Assembly: GCF_001748365.1 (NCBI RefSeq)
Contig: NZ_BDHH01000025.1
Coordinates: forward strand, 1,889 to 52,535
Source: Fusibacter sp. 3D3
Lineage (GTDB): Bacteria > Bacillota > Clostridia > Peptostreptococcales > Acidaminobacteraceae
Direction of reading: 5' to 3'
Length of the DNA stretch: 50,647 nt
Both the position numbers and the translations under genes were made by a program. The notes under the pieces are model-generated. The model made no database searches, had not been told where the DNA came from, and was given only the letters and a program-made list of their open reading frames with translations. Each line of letters begins with the position of its first letter. The first letter of the stretch is position 1. Below, piece after piece: positions 28,901 to 39,425 of the stretch.

Positions 28901-29911
28901 ATGGCTTTTGTAAAGGTAAATCATTTGACCAAGTACTATGGCACTATTAAAGTCTTTGAAGATTTAGATTTTGAAATTCAAAAAGGTGAATTTATAACCT
29001 TGTTAGGACCATCGGGTTGTGGTAAAAGCACTCTTTTGAGGGCGATTGCAGGTCTTACCGAGGTCGGTGGTGGACAAATACTCATTAACGATAGAGACGT
29101 CACACATATGGCGCCCAAGCAGAGAAACGTCACCATGGTGTTTCAGTCGTACGCCCTTTTTCCGAACATGACTGTTGGCGAGAATATTGGATTTGGTTTG
29201 AAAATGAAAGGTCTAAACAAAAAAGAGATCGCTGAGCGGGTAAATCGCTTCATCGATTTGGTGGAACTCACAGGTAGAGAGGATGCGTATCCCTTTGAAC
29301 TCTCTGGGGGGCAACAGCAGAGAGTGGCACTTGCAAGGGCGCTGGTAGTTGAACCAGATGTGTTGCTTTTAGATGAACCGCTCAGTGCACTGGATGCAAA
29401 AATTAGGAAGAGTTTAAGACTTCAAATTAGAAAAATTCAGAAAGCACTTAACATCACCACTATATTTGTAACACATGATCAAGAAGAGGCACTTATTGTA
29501 TCCGATCGCATCTTTTTAATGGAGGGTGGTCAATTCGCTCAGATCGGAACGCCAGAAAATGTATATGTGCATCCAGAGTCTGAATTTGCGGCACGTTTTA
29601 TTGGAAATTATAATGTCTTAACCGAAGTTGAGCTGAAAAAGCTCAATAATAAAATAGAGGGGCAGGGGCTCTATGCCATAAGACCAGAAGCTATTGAATT
29701 GACCTTAGAAATGGACACGGCACATGCAGAGGGGGCAAAGGGCATTGTCAAGGATGCCATTGTTTTAGGCAATGTTATTCGATATACTATTGTATGTAAC
29801 GAGATTCATTTAACCGTGGATGTGCTCAACAAGGGGCATCATATTTGGCTCAAACCGGGCAGTGATATCAGAATTACAATTCCAGCACATGAACTTAAAA
29901 AAGTAGCCTAA
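28901..29911 (+). CDS. ABC transporter ATP-binding protein (PotA-like)
   Basis: A 336-residue ATPase. The nucleotide-binding domain (1 to about 235) has Walker A GPSGCGKST, a Q-loop in VFQSYALFPNMT, signature LSGGQQQRVALARAL and Walker B LLLDEPLSALD, followed by the H-loop VTHDQEEAL. The last 90 residues form a TOBE-like regulatory domain, typical for importers of the spermidine/iron/phosphonate group. It has an AGGAGG site and belongs with the two permeases just upstream. Confidence 0.92.
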   Translation: MAFVKVNHLTKYYGTIKVFEDLDFEIQKGEFITLLGPSGCGKSTLLRAIAGLTEVGGGQILINDRDVTHMAPKQRNVTMVFQSYALFPNMTVGENIGFGLKMKGLNKKEIAERVNRFIDLVELTGREDAYPFELSGGQQQRVALARALVVEPDVLLLDEPLSALDAKIRKSLRLQIRKIQKALNITTIFVTHDQEEALIVSDRIFLMEGGQFAQIGTPENVYVHPESEFAARFIGNYNVLTEVELKKLNNKIEGQGLYAIRPEAIELTLEMDTAHAEGAKGIVKDAIVLGNVIRYTIVCNEIHLTVDVLNKGHHIWLKPGSDIRITIPAHELKKVA

Positions 29912-29960
29912 AGTGACTGTGAATTATGAGATTTCATGAAAAGGATAAGGAGGCAAGCCA

Positions 29961-30743
29961 TTGAATGGGTTTTCTGAAGATAGAAAGAGTCGAATACTAT
30001 ATGAACTAGACAACTTTGGCAAAGTATCTGTTCGAAAATTGGCAGAGCGCCTCAAGGTGACACCTGAGACCATAAGAAGGGATTTGGATGATCTTGAAGG
30101 TCAGCGAAAGCTCAAGCGCATACATGGCGGTGCCATAAAAATTTCTTATGATAAGATAGAACCTTCTTACATGAGCCGGCAAAATATCTTTAAGACAGAA
30201 AAGAAAAAAATTGGCATGAAGGCAGCGTCTTTGATTTCAGATGGAGACATCATCGCACTGGATGTTGGGACCACCACTTGTGAGATTCTCAATTTTTTAG
30301 AGGGCAAATCGGATTTAACTGTGCTTTTAAATTCTGTATTTGCGCTGAATTATCTCATTGAACGTCAAATGCAAGGGACGTTTCATGGCAAAATCATTTT
30401 TTTGGGCGGAGAGATTAACATTGATCAAATGTCTTGCTTTGGGCCAATTAGTGAGAATCTCATGACGCAGTTCTATGTGGACAAAGCGTTTATTGCCATT
30501 GGCGGTATGAGTATAGATCATGGCATCACAGGCTATGACATCTATGAGACCAATCTTTCCAAAATGCTGATCCAAAATGCAAAAGAAGTCATCGTCGTCT
30601 CTGACCGCTCTAAAATAGGCGTCCGCAATTTTTATAAGGTGGCGGATTTTGATGCTGTGGATATCGTCATATCAGACACAGCAGAGCCATCCGAATGGTC
30701 TAATAGTTTAGAGCAATTGGGGGTCCAGTGGCTTAAAGCGTAG
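29961..30743 (+). CDS. DeoR/GlpR family transcriptional regulator
   Basis: A 260-residue regulator with an N-terminal DeoR helix-turn-helix (VRKLAERLKVTPETIRRDLDDLE and RIHGGAI) and a C-terminal sensor domain (about 75-235) with IGMKAASLISDGDIIALDVGTTT and IGVRNFYKV patterns. Members bind phosphorylated sugars or glycerol phosphate and usually repress their own operon. The start is a TTG at 29961, preceded by AAGGAGG; the nearby ATG at 29965 is out of frame. As the last gene of the importer operon, it probably controls it. A phosphorylated effector fits the two phosphoesterases. Confidence 0.88.
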   Translation: MNGFSEDRKSRILYELDNFGKVSVRKLAERLKVTPETIRRDLDDLEGQRKLKRIHGGAIKISYDKIEPSYMSRQNIFKTEKKKIGMKAASLISDGDIIALDVGTTTCEILNFLEGKSDLTVLLNSVFALNYLIERQMQGTFHGKIIFLGGEINIDQMSCFGPISENLMTQFYVDKAFIAIGGMSIDHGITGYDIYETNLSKMLIQNAKEVIVVSDRSKIGVRNFYKVADFDAVDIVISDTAEPSEWSNSLEQLGVQWLKA

Positions 30744-30768
30744 CAGTAGAAAACAAATGACCGTTAAA

Positions 30769-30806
30769 AAAACGCGCCCTGAGCTTATCGTGCAAAGGCG
30801 CGTTTT
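30769..30806. terminator. Bidirectional terminator after the DeoR gene
   Basis: AAAACGCGCC (30769-30778) pairs with GGCGCGTTTT (30797-30806), with A-runs before and T-runs after. It can end both the importer operon (+) and the exporter operon (-). Confidence 0.85.
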
Positions 30807-30833
30807 GTGTGTTTTTATTTTTTTTATTTGGTG

Positions 30834-32882
30834 TCAAACTTTCATTTGTAACATGTAAAGGTCATAATAGATGCCCTCTTTGCTGAGAAGTTCTTGGTGT
30901 GTACCCGTTTCTCTAATTTCCCCTTTACTCATAACGAGGATTTTATTGGCATGCTGTATGGTGGAAAGTCTGTGAGCCACAATGATGGTGGTTTGTTTAT
31001 GAATCATCTTTTGAATGGCATCTTGGATTAAAAGTTCTGTTTCAGTGTCGATATTGGAAGTTGCTTCATCTAGGATGAGAATCTTCGGCTCAAATACAAG
31101 TGCTCTTGCAAATGACAGAAGTTGTCTTTGACCAGAAGATAAGGTTGCGCCTCTTTCAACCACGGGTTCATCATAACCGTTTGGCAATTTGGAGATAAAG
31201 GTATCGGCATTGACATAAGTCGATGCTTTTTGAATTTCTTTTAGAGTGATTTGATCCTCTTTTAAGCGTATATTGCTCTTAATGTCACCCGAGAAGAGAA
31301 AGACATCTTGAAGGACAATGCCAATTTTACGTCTTAAACTCCCCAGATCCATCTGTCTTATATCCACACCATCTACTAAAATCGCGCCTTTTTGAATGTC
31401 GTAAAAGCGGCTGAGCAAGCTGATAATGGTGGTTTTGCCAGAGCCAGTCGATCCCACCAAAGCGATGGTTTCTCCCTTTTGAACTTTGAAACTCACCCCT
31501 TTTAGGACGTAATCTTCTTCAGTCTGAGGCTGATCTTGATAGCTAAACCAGACTTCTTTGAATTCGATAGTACCTTCAAAAGTCTCATCTGGCAATATTA
31601 CTGGATTTTCAGGGTTTTCAATCGGATTTTTTTCATCTAAAAGCATGAAAACACGCTCTGCAGAGGCCATTGAAGATTGAAAAATGTTGAATTTTTCGCT
31701 GAGGTCCATAATAGGTCTGAAAAATTGCTGCGTATAGGAGATAAATGCCACGAGAACCCCGAGATCCACCACACCTTTTATGGCATCATTGCCACCGAAC
31801 CAGAGGAGCAGAGCAAGTGAAATCGAATAAATAAGGTTCATACTCGGTCTAAAAATAGCATAAACCCTTGTTTCATTTACGGAACTTTTTAGATAATCTG
31901 TATTGATAGCGTCAAAGGCTTTAAAAATAGAAGCTTCCTTATTAAAAATTTGGATGATCTTCATACCGTTGATGTTTTCTGCAAGTGTTGAATTGATTTT
32001 AGCCAGTTTGACTTTAACCTCTCGTTGAACCGCTCTGGCTTTTTTTCTAAAGATGGAAGCGGCAATGAAAACCAAAGGCACTGTGCTCAGACAAACCACG
32101 GCAAGTTTAGCGTTGATCATGAGCATCACCACTACAGTGCCTCCTAATAAGAAGAAATCTTTTAGAGAAGTGATGAGCACGTCGGTGAACATTTCATTGA
32201 TGTTGTTCATGTCGTTTGAAACTCGAGTGACCAGACGCCCTACGGGATTTTTGTCGAAAAAGCTTAAACTCATCACCTGTAAATGATCGAACAAGGCCTC
32301 ACGCATGGTATAAACGATCTTTTGACTGGCATGATTTAAGAGAATTGTATGTGCATAGGTCATAAGAAAGCTTAAAACGAGGAGTATTGACAAAGTGAGT
32401 GTCAATTTTTTGAGGAGTGCTTTGTGATGTTCTTTAATGGTTTGAACGGTTCCGGCATCTAGTGTGATGACATTTTCGTTAGTAGTGTTCGCATCACCGC
32501 TTGCGTCAATAAGCGCATAAGAACCATCTGGCATGAGTGTTACAGTGCTTGTAGCCACGTCATTTTGGGGCTTAAAAGCATCCAATAAAGTGGGCAACTG
32601 ATAAAGCTGATCCTGAATGGTCACCCTAGTGCCTGTGGCAGAAGTGTCTACAGCGTCAGCGGCTACTGGGTAGACCACTTGTGAACTCGGTGTGATAAAG
32701 TCATCTATAGCCACTTTGAGTACATAGGGGACGGCGAGGTCCACGCCTGTAACGGCAAGCATCATCAAGATGCTGAAAAACAATAGAACACCTTGCGACT
32801 TGGCATAGCTTAATAGCCTGAGCATGATTTTGCCATCGAAAGAGGCTTTTATATCTTGTTCGTTATGAATGGTTTTTTCCAT
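30834..32882 (-). CDS. Heterodimeric ABC exporter subunit, BmrD/YheH-like
   Basis: A 682-residue fused membrane and ATPase protein. Between the first two membrane segments lies an extra outside region of about 95 residues (about 60-155). The ATPase domain (about 430-680) has GSTGSGKTT, signature LSSGQRQLLSFARAL and LILDEATSNID with the catalytic glutamate. Length and this insert match the long BmrD (YheH) partner of Bacillus subtilis rather than a standard 580-residue exporter. It likely extrudes drugs or lipids with the partner just upstream (6 bp gap), supplying the intact catalytic site. A terminator lies at 30769-30806. Confidence 0.9.
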   Translation of the reverse strand: MEKTIHNEQDIKASFDGKIMLRLLSYAKSQGVLLFFSILMMLAVTGVDLAVPYVLKVAIDDFITPSSQVVYPVAADAVDTSATGTRVTIQDQLYQLPTLLDAFKPQNDVATSTVTLMPDGSYALIDASGDANTTNENVITLDAGTVQTIKEHHKALLKKLTLTLSILLVLSFLMTYAHTILLNHASQKIVYTMREALFDHLQVMSLSFFDKNPVGRLVTRVSNDMNNINEMFTDVLITSLKDFFLLGGTVVVMLMINAKLAVVCLSTVPLVFIAASIFRKKARAVQREVKVKLAKINSTLAENINGMKIIQIFNKEASIFKAFDAINTDYLKSSVNETRVYAIFRPSMNLIYSISLALLLWFGGNDAIKGVVDLGVLVAFISYTQQFFRPIMDLSEKFNIFQSSMASAERVFMLLDEKNPIENPENPVILPDETFEGTIEFKEVWFSYQDQPQTEEDYVLKGVSFKVQKGETIALVGSTGSGKTTIISLLSRFYDIQKGAILVDGVDIRQMDLGSLRRKIGIVLQDVFLFSGDIKSNIRLKEDQITLKEIQKASTYVNADTFISKLPNGYDEPVVERGATLSSGQRQLLSFARALVFEPKILILDEATSNIDTETELLIQDAIQKMIHKQTTIIVAHRLSTIQHANKILVMSKGEIRETGTHQELLSKEGIYYDLYMLQMKV

Positions 32883-32888
32883 GATGGC

Positions 32889-34640
32889 TCACGACTCCTT
32901 TGCTATTTTTTCTTCTAACAGTTGTTTGGTATACATATCCTTGTAAATACTATCCACCTGCATCAAGGTTTCATGCGTACCTTTTTCTGCAATTTCCCCC
33001 TGATCTAAGACGATGATTTGATCGGCGTCTTTAATGGTGGAGATACGGTGCGCCACGATTAAGGTGGTTGTGCCCACCAGTTCTTCTTTTAAATGATTGA
33101 GGATACTTTCCTCAGTTTTCGTGTCTACTGCTGAGAGGGAATCATCCAACATGACAATAGGGGGCTTTTTATAAAGCGCTCTGGCAATGGAAACACGTTG
33201 CTTTTGACCGCCAGACATGTTGACGCCACGCTCGCCCAGCTCTGTCTCATAAGCGTTTTGAAAATCCATAATTTCTTTGTGGATTTGTGATACAGTTGCG
33301 GCGGCTTTGACCTGATCTTCATTTAAACTCTCATTGGCAAACCCAATATTATAGGCAATCGGTTTTGAAAAAAGAAAATTATCTTGCGGCACGTAACCGA
33401 TTTGATCTCGGAGTGCTTTAACGGTTATTTTATGAATGTCCTTGTCATCGTAAAAAATGGTGTTCTCATCTACATTGTAGAGTTTTAACAAGAGATTCAT
33501 AAGTGTGGTTTTACCACTTCCCGTTCGGCCGATAATGGCAACTGTTTCCCCTTTTTTGACAGAGAAACTGATATTTTTAAGGACGGGTTCATCTGTTCCG
33601 GGATATGCAAATGTTAGATTTTTCACTTCTATAGTCGGCTCAAAATTGTAGAGATCCAAAAGGTCATCGGCATCTGCAATTTCGGGCTCAGTTGCCAAAA
33701 TGACATTGATCCGTCTAAGGGAGACTTGACCTCTTTGGATGACATTATAGACAAATCCAAGTGCCATGGTTGGCCAAGTGAGCATGCCGACGTAGGTGAT
33801 GAAAGTGACGAATTCGCCAATGGTTATCACGTTATCGATGACTAAGGAACCGCCATAGATAAGTGCAATCAAAGTGCTGGTACTGGATATAAAGGCCACA
33901 AGCGGATGAACAAATCCAAAGATTTTCGCAAGGCTCATATTGGTATCGAAGTTCCCTTGACTCTTTTCATTAAAATGGGCCAATGTTTTCTTTTCCATGA
34001 CAAATGATTTGATAATCCGAATGCCTGAAAAGGCCTCTTGAACATTATCGGTTAAATCCGAAAAAGCTTCTTGAACCCCTTGAAAGCGAATACGGATTTG
34101 CTTGCCGAGTATTATAATGAAGAAAGCAATCAGGGGAAGCGGTAAGATCGCTAGGAGTGTCAAATTCAGATTGACTCTGGTGATCATGAGCAAAATCGTC
34201 ATAACTCCCATGAACATGGCATCTATGAACATGACGATTCCAGAGCCAAACGCCATTCTCACTGAATTGACATCGTTGGTACAGTGTGCCATGAGATCCC
34301 CCGTTTTGTGATGATTGTAGTAATTAAGGGGTAATTTTTCTAAATGCTCGAAAATTTGATTGCGCAGATTGTACTCCAGTTTTTTAGCAGTGGTAATGAT
34401 GGTCATGCGCCACCCAAAGCGCCCAGCAGCTACGAGCACTGAGATACCAACAACTGCGATCATGTAAATTGGGATTTTTTCTGCAGTCAGATTTCCAGAC
34501 ATCAAGGTATCGGTGAAATGCCCAATAATCAAAGGTGTTATCAGCTGCAGAGCATCTATGGCCACAAGTAGGAGAATTCCAAAAACATAGGCAGGCAAGT
34601 ATCGTATCAGATAGGGTTTGATGTATTTAAAATCGTTCAT
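32889..34640 (-). CDS. Heterodimeric ABC exporter subunit, BmrC/YheI-like
   Basis: A 583-residue exporter half with six membrane segments and an ATPase domain (about 335-575): Walker A GRTGSGKTT and signature MSGGQKQRVSIARAL. In Walker B the residue after LD is aspartate (VMLDDSLSAVD) instead of the catalytic glutamate, the expected degenerate site of heterodimeric exporters such as BmrCD and LmrCD. The start at 34640 is chosen because AGGAGGG precedes it; an upstream in-frame ATG (34661) has no such site. It is the first gene of the two-gene operon. Confidence 0.9.
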   Translation of the reverse strand: MNDFKYIKPYLIRYLPAYVFGILLLVAIDALQLITPLIIGHFTDTLMSGNLTAEKIPIYMIAVVGISVLVAAGRFGWRMTIITTAKKLEYNLRNQIFEHLEKLPLNYYNHHKTGDLMAHCTNDVNSVRMAFGSGIVMFIDAMFMGVMTILLMITRVNLNLTLLAILPLPLIAFFIIILGKQIRIRFQGVQEAFSDLTDNVQEAFSGIRIIKSFVMEKKTLAHFNEKSQGNFDTNMSLAKIFGFVHPLVAFISSTSTLIALIYGGSLVIDNVITIGEFVTFITYVGMLTWPTMALGFVYNVIQRGQVSLRRINVILATEPEIADADDLLDLYNFEPTIEVKNLTFAYPGTDEPVLKNISFSVKKGETVAIIGRTGSGKTTLMNLLLKLYNVDENTIFYDDKDIHKITVKALRDQIGYVPQDNFLFSKPIAYNIGFANESLNEDQVKAAATVSQIHKEIMDFQNAYETELGERGVNMSGGQKQRVSIARALYKKPPIVMLDDSLSAVDTKTEESILNHLKEELVGTTTLIVAHRISTIKDADQIIVLDQGEIAEKGTHETLMQVDSIYKDMYTKQLLEEKIAKES

Positions 34641-34691
34641 AGTGTCCCTCCTAAAATTCATATTAATATCATAGCATAGTTTTTAGGAATC

Positions 34692-34767
34692 CGTACAAAT
34701 TTGAAGTACAAAATAAATGAAAACTTGGTTACATAAAATTAATAAATTCATCATTTTTATTTGTACG
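34692..34767. promoter_or_regulatory. GTACAAA-type repeats upstream of the exporter operon
   Basis: CGTACAAAT (34692-34700) and its inverse ATTTGTACG (34759-34767) flank a third copy, GTACAAAA (34706-34713). They lie in the gap between the exporter genes (-) and the guaB leader (+), and could be binding sites for a regulator of the exporter. That is inference from repetition and place only. Confidence 0.3.
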
Positions 34768-34774
34768 TCTCCTG

Positions 34775-34802
34775 TTGACAAAGCCCTATAAACGTGATAA
34801 TT
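34775..34802 (+). promoter_or_regulatory. Probable guaB promoter
   Basis: A perfect TTGACA (34775-34780) is followed after about 16 bp by ATAATT (34797-34802), preceded by a TG (extended -10). It lies about 70 bp before the riboswitch aptamer. Confidence 0.5.
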
Positions 34803-34870
34803 TGAGTATTAATAAAAAAATACAGCAAAGTGAATTATAATTTTGTTTATATACAAGATTATTCGCAAAT

Positions 34871-34939
34871 ACTCATATATTTCCGAAATGATGGCTTGGA
34901 TGTTTCTACGCAGTTGCCGATAATTACTGCACTATGGGT
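34871..34939 (+). promoter_or_regulatory. Guanine riboswitch controlling guaB
   Basis: The purine aptamer is readable: P1 ACTCATA (34871-34877) with TATGGGT (34933-34939), P2 with loop AATGATGG, the conserved TTTCTAC, and P3 GCAGT/ACTGC. The J3/1 sequence is ACTATG, whose C takes the place of the U found in adenine switches, so guanine (or hypoxanthine) is the ligand. GGGTTGT (34936-34942) can also pair with ACAACCT (35004-35010), giving an antiterminator that excludes both P1 and the terminator. Confidence 0.93.
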
Positions 34940-35003
34940 TGTGGCTTTTAATTTTTACAAAATCATCATCTGTTGGTGATGATGGCGTAGAACTTTTTAG
35001 GAG

Positions 35004-35037
35004 ACAACCTTAATATTCATAGAAGGTTGTTTTTTTG
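35004..35037 (+). terminator. Terminator of the guanine riboswitch
   Basis: ACAACCT (35004-35010) pairs with AGGTTGT (35024-35030), followed by seven or more Ts. It is the off state of the guaB riboswitch. A small hairpin, ATCATCA/TGATGAT, lies between aptamer and terminator at 34962-34983. Confidence 0.88.
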
Positions 35038-35128
35038 TTGTCAAAGGCAATGGATTTAGCAAAAGGTGTTATTTCAAATAGGAGTTTGAAGGTTGAGTTA
35101 TTTAATTATATTTGAGGAGGCTTATTAA

Positions 35129-36598
<1,470 letters not shown>

Positions 36599-36611
36599 GA
36601 GTTGAATAATT

Positions 36612-36675
36612 TGCCCTATTATAATCGCGTAAGGAGATTTAATCGCACATTCTTACATGGTATAATAATAGGGCA
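36612..36675 (+). terminator. Long-loop hairpin between guaB and guaA
   Basis: TGCCCTATTAT (36612-36622) pairs perfectly with ATAATAGGGCA (36665-36675) around a 42-nt loop. There is no good T-run after it, so it may be a processing or attenuating element rather than a terminator. The rest of the gap to 36819 is AT-rich and holds no gene. Confidence 0.35.
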
Positions 36676-36819
36676 TCGTTTATGCACATAAAAATTAAAC
36701 GCATACAGAGATCTAAGAGAGCGCTAATTTAGAGGACTAATCAGATGACTTAAGTGTCAATCATAAAGTTTTATTACGTTTATTAATTACAATTTGATAT
36801 CTTTTAGGAGGCTTCATTC

Positions 36820-38352
36820 ATGAATAATGAATTGATCATGATCGTAGATTTTGGGGGTCAGTACAACCAACTCATCGCCAGAAGAGTAAGGGAAGCAAGT
36901 GTGTACAGTGAAGTTGTTTCTTGGAGAAACGCACTTGAAAAAATTAAGGCAAAAAAGCCAAAGGGCATTATTTTCACAGGGGGACCCAATTCGGTTTATC
37001 TTGAAAATGCGCCAACACTGGATAGAGAAATCTTTGAACTCGGCATCCCGATCCTTGGGATTTGCTACGGGATGCAGTTGATGTCACAAGTTTTAGGTGG
37101 CAAAGTGGAACGCGCAACGCAACAAGAGTATGGTAAAATCAACTTAAATGTGCCTTCAAGCACAGGCCTTTTCAAATCAATTGAAGATCAATCACAATGC
37201 TGGATGAGCCACTTTGACTATGTTAAAGAAGCACCAGCAGGCTTTGAAATCATCGCAACCACAGATCACTGTCCAGTGGCAGCCATGGTAAATGTGGAAA
37301 AGAATCTCTATGCGGTTCAGTTCCATGCAGAAGTGGAGCATACGCCATTTGGTAGACAAATGATCAAGAACTTCTTATACGAAGTTTGCGGCTGCTCTGG
37401 CGACTGGAACATGGGCGACTTTGCGGTGAACATGATCGAAAGCATCAAGCAAAAAGTGGGCGATAAAAAAGTCCTTTGTGGTCTTTCAGGTGGCGTGGAT
37501 TCTTCTGTTGCGGCGACTATGGTACACAAAGCCGTTGGCAATCAACTTACTTGTATCTTCGTCGATCACGGTTTACTGCGTAAAAACGAAGGCGATGAAG
37601 TTGAAAAAGTATTCGCTGAGCAGTTTAACATGAATTTCATCAGAGTGGACTGTAAAGAGCGCTTTTTAGGGCGCCTTAGAGGTGTTTCTGATCCTGAAAC
37701 GAAACGTAAAATCATCGGCGAAGAGTTTATCAGAGTTTTTGAAGAAGAAGCCAATAAACTTGAAGGCATCGACTTCTTAGTACAAGGCACGGTTTATCCA
37801 GATGTTATCGAAAGTGGTACAGATACTGCAGAAGTCATCAAAAGCCATCATAACGTGGGTGGTCTTCCAGAAGACATGCAGTTTGAACTGATAGAACCGT
37901 TAAGAGATTTGTTTAAAGATGAAGTAAGACGCGTGGGCGAAGAGATCGAAGTACCAGGTCATATCGTTTGGCGTCAACCGTTCCCAGGTCCAGGTCTTGC
38001 CATCCGAATTTTAGGCGAAATCACAGACGAAGCTTTACACCTTGTGAGAGAGTCCGATGCGATTTTAAGAGATGAAATCGCAAAAGCTGGTCTTGATCGC
38101 GATGTATGGCAGTACTTCACCGTCCTCCCAAATGTCCGTTCAGTCGGCGTTATGGGCGATGAAAGAACCTACTCACATGCCATCGGCATCCGAGCAGTTA
38201 CTTCTATCGACGGTATGACTTCAGACTGGGCGAGGATCCCATATGAAGTGCTCGATAAGATTTCCTCTAGGATTGTGAATGAGGTTCAAGGGGTGAATCG
38301 GATTCTTTATGATGTGACGAGTAAGCCACCGAGTACGATTGAGTGGGAATAA
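36820..38352 (+). CDS. guaA: GMP synthase (glutamine-hydrolysing)
   Basis: A 510-residue enzyme that aminates XMP to GMP. The N-terminal class I glutamine amidotransferase domain has GICYGMQLM with the catalytic cysteine and the QFHAEVEHT histidine/glutamate. The PP-loop ATP pyrophosphatase domain has [13 protein letters not shown] (about residue 220), and the dimerisation domain ends in the standard [11 protein letters not shown]. It follows guaB. Its 3' end is intact and borders a mobile island, as expected when elements integrate there and restore the gene end. Confidence 0.97.
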   Translation: MNNELIMIVDFGGQYNQLIARRVREASVYSEVVSWRNALEKIKAKKPKGIIFTGGPNSVYLENAPTLDREIFELGIPILGICYGMQLMSQVLGGKVERATQQEYGKINLNVPSSTGLFKSIEDQSQCWMSHFDYVKEAPAGFEIIATTDHCPVAAMVNVEKNLYAVQFHAEVEHTPFGRQMIKNFLYEVCGCSGDWNMGDFAVNMIESIKQKVGDKKVLCGLSGGVDSSVAATMVHKAVGNQLTCIFVDHGLLRKNEGDEVEKVFAEQFNMNFIRVDCKERFLGRLRGVSDPETKRKIIGEEFIRVFEEEANKLEGIDFLVQGTVYPDVIESGTDTAEVIKSHHNVGGLPEDMQFELIEPLRDLFKDEVRRVGEEIEVPGHIVWRQPFPGPGLAIRILGEITDEALHLVRESDAILRDEIAKAGLDRDVWQYFTVLPNVRSVGVMGDERTYSHAIGIRAVTSIDGMTSDWARIPYEVLDKISSRIVNEVQGVNRILYDVTSKPPSTIEWE

Positions 38353-38430
38353 CGATTGAAAACGCTGAAACACTTGATTTTACTGGGTTGATGCGGTGAA
38401 AAGAGTAGGTTTGACTCCATTTTGACTCAT
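38335..38430. other. Probable left attachment region of an integrated element
   Basis: The last codons of guaA are a known site-specific insertion hotspot, and mobile-element genes begin within 250 bp. Just after the stop, TTTGACTC occurs twice in tandem (38410-38417 and 38421-38428), resembling arm-type integrase binding sites at element ends. No second copy of the guaA end was seen in the window, so the boundary is inferred. Confidence 0.4.
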
Positions 38431-38509
38431 TTTTGAAATGATAATAGTGATACGAAAGATTATAAGTCTTAATAAAAGGCTCAAAAGTAGCAATTTGGAT
38501 AGTAAAATG

Positions 38510-38543
38510 CCCTAGATTCAGTTAGTAGAATCTAGGGTTTTTT
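38510..38543 (+). terminator. Intrinsic terminator between guaA and the nuclease gene
   Basis: CCCTAGATTC (38510-38519) pairs perfectly with GAATCTAGGG (38528-38537), followed by six Ts. It is oriented for the plus strand and probably ends guaA transcripts. Confidence 0.85.
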
Positions 38544-38573
38544 ATGTTTGAATGTATTTTTAAGAAAAACATA

Positions 38574-39422
38574 TTAGGTTTTTATAGACGCAGTCAATAT
38601 AGCATGATCTGGAAGACCAGCTAAGTGCGATTTGTAATCTTCTGGCTTTAAACTTCCATACCCATTATTAGGGGTTACAAAGTCCCAAATGTAATTAGCC
38701 AACATTTTATAATTATTGAGAATGCTTTTAGAATCAGTACTTTCACGTAGTATGGTTACATTTTTTGTGGCTATTAGATCTATTACAGCCTTTCCTGGAG
38801 ATTGAGAGTTGCCAGTAACATAACTCCATCTTGATGGATTTCTATACATTGGGTTTATATTAGAATGGTTGTCATTAAACCTTGGAGAATATATTTCTAT
38901 ATTATTAAGGTTCTTTTTAACATGACTTGGCCACTCATTAAAATCTCCAGCGCATATTATTTTACTAGCATCTGGTAAACTACTAAAATGATCATTTAAT
39001 GCTTGGAACTCCAGGTCGTGATTTTTTGTATCTTTAATTCTCACACCGATTATAAATAATGAATTTCCATTAAAGATTGATTCTACTTGAAAAAAGTTTG
39101 GTTTTTCTTGTACTGTTGTATTCATAACGGTTGTTAATTTTATTGAATCATAATCAAAACCTTTTAAATCTTTTTTTAAGGCAATTAACACTTCATTTTG
39201 TTTAATCGTTTTATTAGGATATGTGTATCTCCAGTATTTTTTAGAGAGTTGTTTACTAACAGCAGGCCAATTACGACCTCTTATGAATTCTGTCAGTATT
39301 ATAATATCCGCATTTATATCTGAATTCATTATTTCATCAATAACAAAAGAGGGAAATATATAGTTGTGATAACTTCTGCTTCTTCCATTGATATTCCATG
39401 TCATTAGTTTAAGTTTACTCAT
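38574..39422 (-). CDS. Endonuclease/exonuclease/phosphatase family protein
   Basis: A 282-residue protein of the EEP (exonuclease III/DNase I) superfamily. Visible residues are N10 in the start LMTWNING, the glutamate in IIILTEF, the AGDFNEWP motif (about 155-165) and the closing LPDHAIL with the catalytic Asp-His. The core active site is complete. It has no signal sequence. It lies 3 bp after a small XRE regulator gene and is the first cargo gene of the island. Whether it cuts DNA, RNA or another phosphoester cannot be told; a protective or regulatory role is speculation. Confidence 0.8.
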   Translation of the reverse strand: MSKLKLMTWNINGRSRSYHNYIFPSFVIDEIMNSDINADIIILTEFIRGRNWPAVSKQLSKKYWRYTYPNKTIKQNEVLIALKKDLKGFDYDSIKLTTVMNTTVQEKPNFFQVESIFNGNSLFIIGVRIKDTKNHDLEFQALNDHFSSLPDASKIICAGDFNEWPSHVKKNLNNIEIYSPRFNDNHSNINPMYRNPSRWSYVTGNSQSPGKAVIDLIATKNVTILRESTDSKSILNNYKMLANYIWDFVTPNNGYGSLKPEDYKSHLAGLPDHAILTASIKT

Positions 39423-39425
39423 TAT

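Noticed and set aside
36599-36819. A second riboswitch before guaA
   Set aside because: The long-loop hairpin at 36612-36675 has no aptamer motifs and no T-run, so it is listed only as a hairpin.
38353-38373. A cre-like TGAAAACGCTGAAA just after guaA
   Set aside because: It is imperfect and lies downstream of the gene with no promoter; treated as chance.
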